Positions 63,496-64,000 of a stretch of DNA of 64,000 bases are shown here, piece after piece (the stretch's first letter is position 1; the number at the start of each line of letters is the position of its first letter). The notes below the pieces were generated by a model. It ran no database searches and was not told the DNA's origin. It worked only from the letters and a program-made list of their open reading frames with translations. Location of the stretch: NCBI RefSeq assembly GCF_963662255.1, contig NC_085047.1, forward strand, positions 23,503,258 to 23,567,257, read 5' to 3'. This DNA is from Cinclus cinclus. Its lineage: Eukaryota > Chordata > Aves > Passeriformes > Cinclidae. Both the position numbers and the translations under genes were made by a program.

Positions 63496-64000
63496 ATTTC
63501 TATGCCGGGACATTATTGTCTGCGAGACAGCTCTCCGGAGCGCTAGTATTTGGCCAGGCTGAAATCAGCGCCACGGGAAGCCAATCTGACAAGCGGAGTG
63601 CAACGAGCGCGGCGATATGGGGCCGCTTGGCAGGTGGCCGAAGAAAGACGGCTGCCCCGTGAATGTGGTGCCAGAAGGCAAGTTTCAGCAGGGCGTTCCG
63701 GGCCAGCTCAATGTGCAGCCGCAGTTGTTCTAGGCGAGTTCTAGCCGAGAAGCTTTCCGTCTCCATTCACGAGACAAGAAAGGCAGAAGGCAAGGGCACC
63801 CAGGGTTGAGAAGAAAAGTGCGCGTAGCGAGCTCGTTGCGGCAGAGGCGAAAGCCAGGAGCAGCGCGCTCGGTGCGAGAAGTAGAGGGCGCTTCGCCTCC
63901 TTGGGAAGGAAATCGCGTCTGGGCACGAACGACAGCCAGCGAAGCTTCAGGAACAACAGGCTGTTCTGCTCAGCGTACGAGCCTGAAGTGAGTGGCAAGG
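63496..64000 (+). repeat. Satellite monomer 47 (partial, cut by window edge)
   Basis: Only the first 505 bp are present, with 351 G and no rare allele. The sequence stops mid-unit, so the array continues to the right. Confidence 0.97.

Larger units (their letters stand above)
1..64000 (+). repeat. Tandem satellite array, 1,380/1,381-bp unit, about 46.4 copies
   Basis: The same unit begins at 1381, 2761, 4141, 5522 and so on to 63496, always in the same orientation and with no spacer or foreign insertion. Thirty complete copies are 1,380 bp and sixteen are 1,381 bp; the extra base is one C after unit position 704. I see no shorter period inside the unit. Common alleles are 351 G/A (A in 14 copies), 704-705 CA/CCA/CG (25/16/5) and 1304 C/G (29/17). 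Other variants are listed per monomer. I do not recognise the family. In size and composition it resembles the complex satellites or macrosatellites of eukaryotic heterochromatin. No stretch of the window lies outside the array. Confidence 0.98.

Noticed and set aside
1..64000. Repeat-protein gene made of in-frame 460-codon units
   Set aside because: 1,380 is divisible by 3, but all six frames contain stops in every copy, and sixteen copies are 1,381 bp.
1..64000. Rolling-circle concatemer of a small circular replicon such as a plant-virus DNA satellite of about 1.35-1.4 kb
   Set aside because: The size is suggestive and TAGTATT occurs at unit 50, but the canonical nonanucleotide TAGTATTAC or TAATATTAC is absent. 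There is no Rep-length frame and no A-rich region. The long-range ordering of rare alleles also fits a resident genomic array better.
1..64000. Assembly or amplification artefact repeating one sequence
   Set aside because: Copies carry distinct, phased rare alleles in a non-random order with block duplications, which a simple artefact would not give. Local mis-joins cannot be excluded without reads.
1..64000. CENP-B box or telomeric repeat
   Set aside because: I checked the TTCG and CGAA occurrences in the unit against the NTTCGNNNNANNCGGGN pattern and found no match. There is no TTAGGG or TTTAGGG run.
1..64000. rDNA spacer, 5S rRNA, tRNA or snRNA cluster
   Set aside because: I see no rRNA core sequence, no tRNA-like B box (GGTTCGANTCC) and no T-run terminator after a plausible small RNA. 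This is a by-eye check only.
1..64000. CRISPR array
   Set aside because: Repeats are 1.38 kb and contiguous, with no unique spacers.
1..64000. Coccidian parasite satellite, suggested by a TGCATGC motif once per unit
   Set aside because: A single 7-mer is weak evidence, and the CpG transition bias argues for a genome with CpG methylation. The host taxon is left open.

Overview
The whole window is one uninterrupted head-to-tail array of a single complex satellite. The unit is 1,380 or 1,381 bp and every copy points the same way. I count 46 copies (the first lacks one base at the window edge) plus a 505-bp partial copy at the right end. Both edges lie inside the repeat, so the array is larger than 64 kb. 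I found no gene, RNA gene, mobile-element end, telomeric repeat, CRISPR or unique sequence. The many short open frames are the same few overlapping non-coding frames repeated in every copy.

The unit is about 55% G+C by spot count of a few lines. It is rich in CpG (about 86 per 1,380 bp by my count) and is not visibly built from a shorter repeat. Copies are almost identical: the most different pairs I compared differ at about ten positions, so identity is above 99%. I found 29 variable substitution sites and one 1-bp indel. Three are common: unit position 351 (G or A), 704-705 (CA, CCA or CG) and 1304 (C or G). The rest are private or shared by two to four copies. Unit positions below follow the 1,380-bp form, with position 1 set arbitrarily at the A of ATTTCTATGCC.

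The rare alleles act as barcodes and show how the array grew. Monomers 14-16 recur as 17-19 (a 4,140-bp three-unit higher-order repeat). Monomers 9-14 recur as 18-22 with one monomer fewer. Monomers 30-31 recur as 38-39, and 37-39 recur in mosaic form as 41-43. The three common polymorphisms occur in nearly all combinations. Together these point to unequal exchange plus local gene conversion.

The organism cannot be named from this window. A gene-free, homogenised 1.4-kb tandem array is typical of eukaryotic satellite or macrosatellite heterochromatin (pericentromeric, subtelomeric, sex-chromosome or acrocentric). Of 17 transition sites, 14 interconvert a CpG with TpG or CpA, which points to a genome with CpG methylation such as a vertebrate or a plant. 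Genome, chromosome location and function remain unknown.
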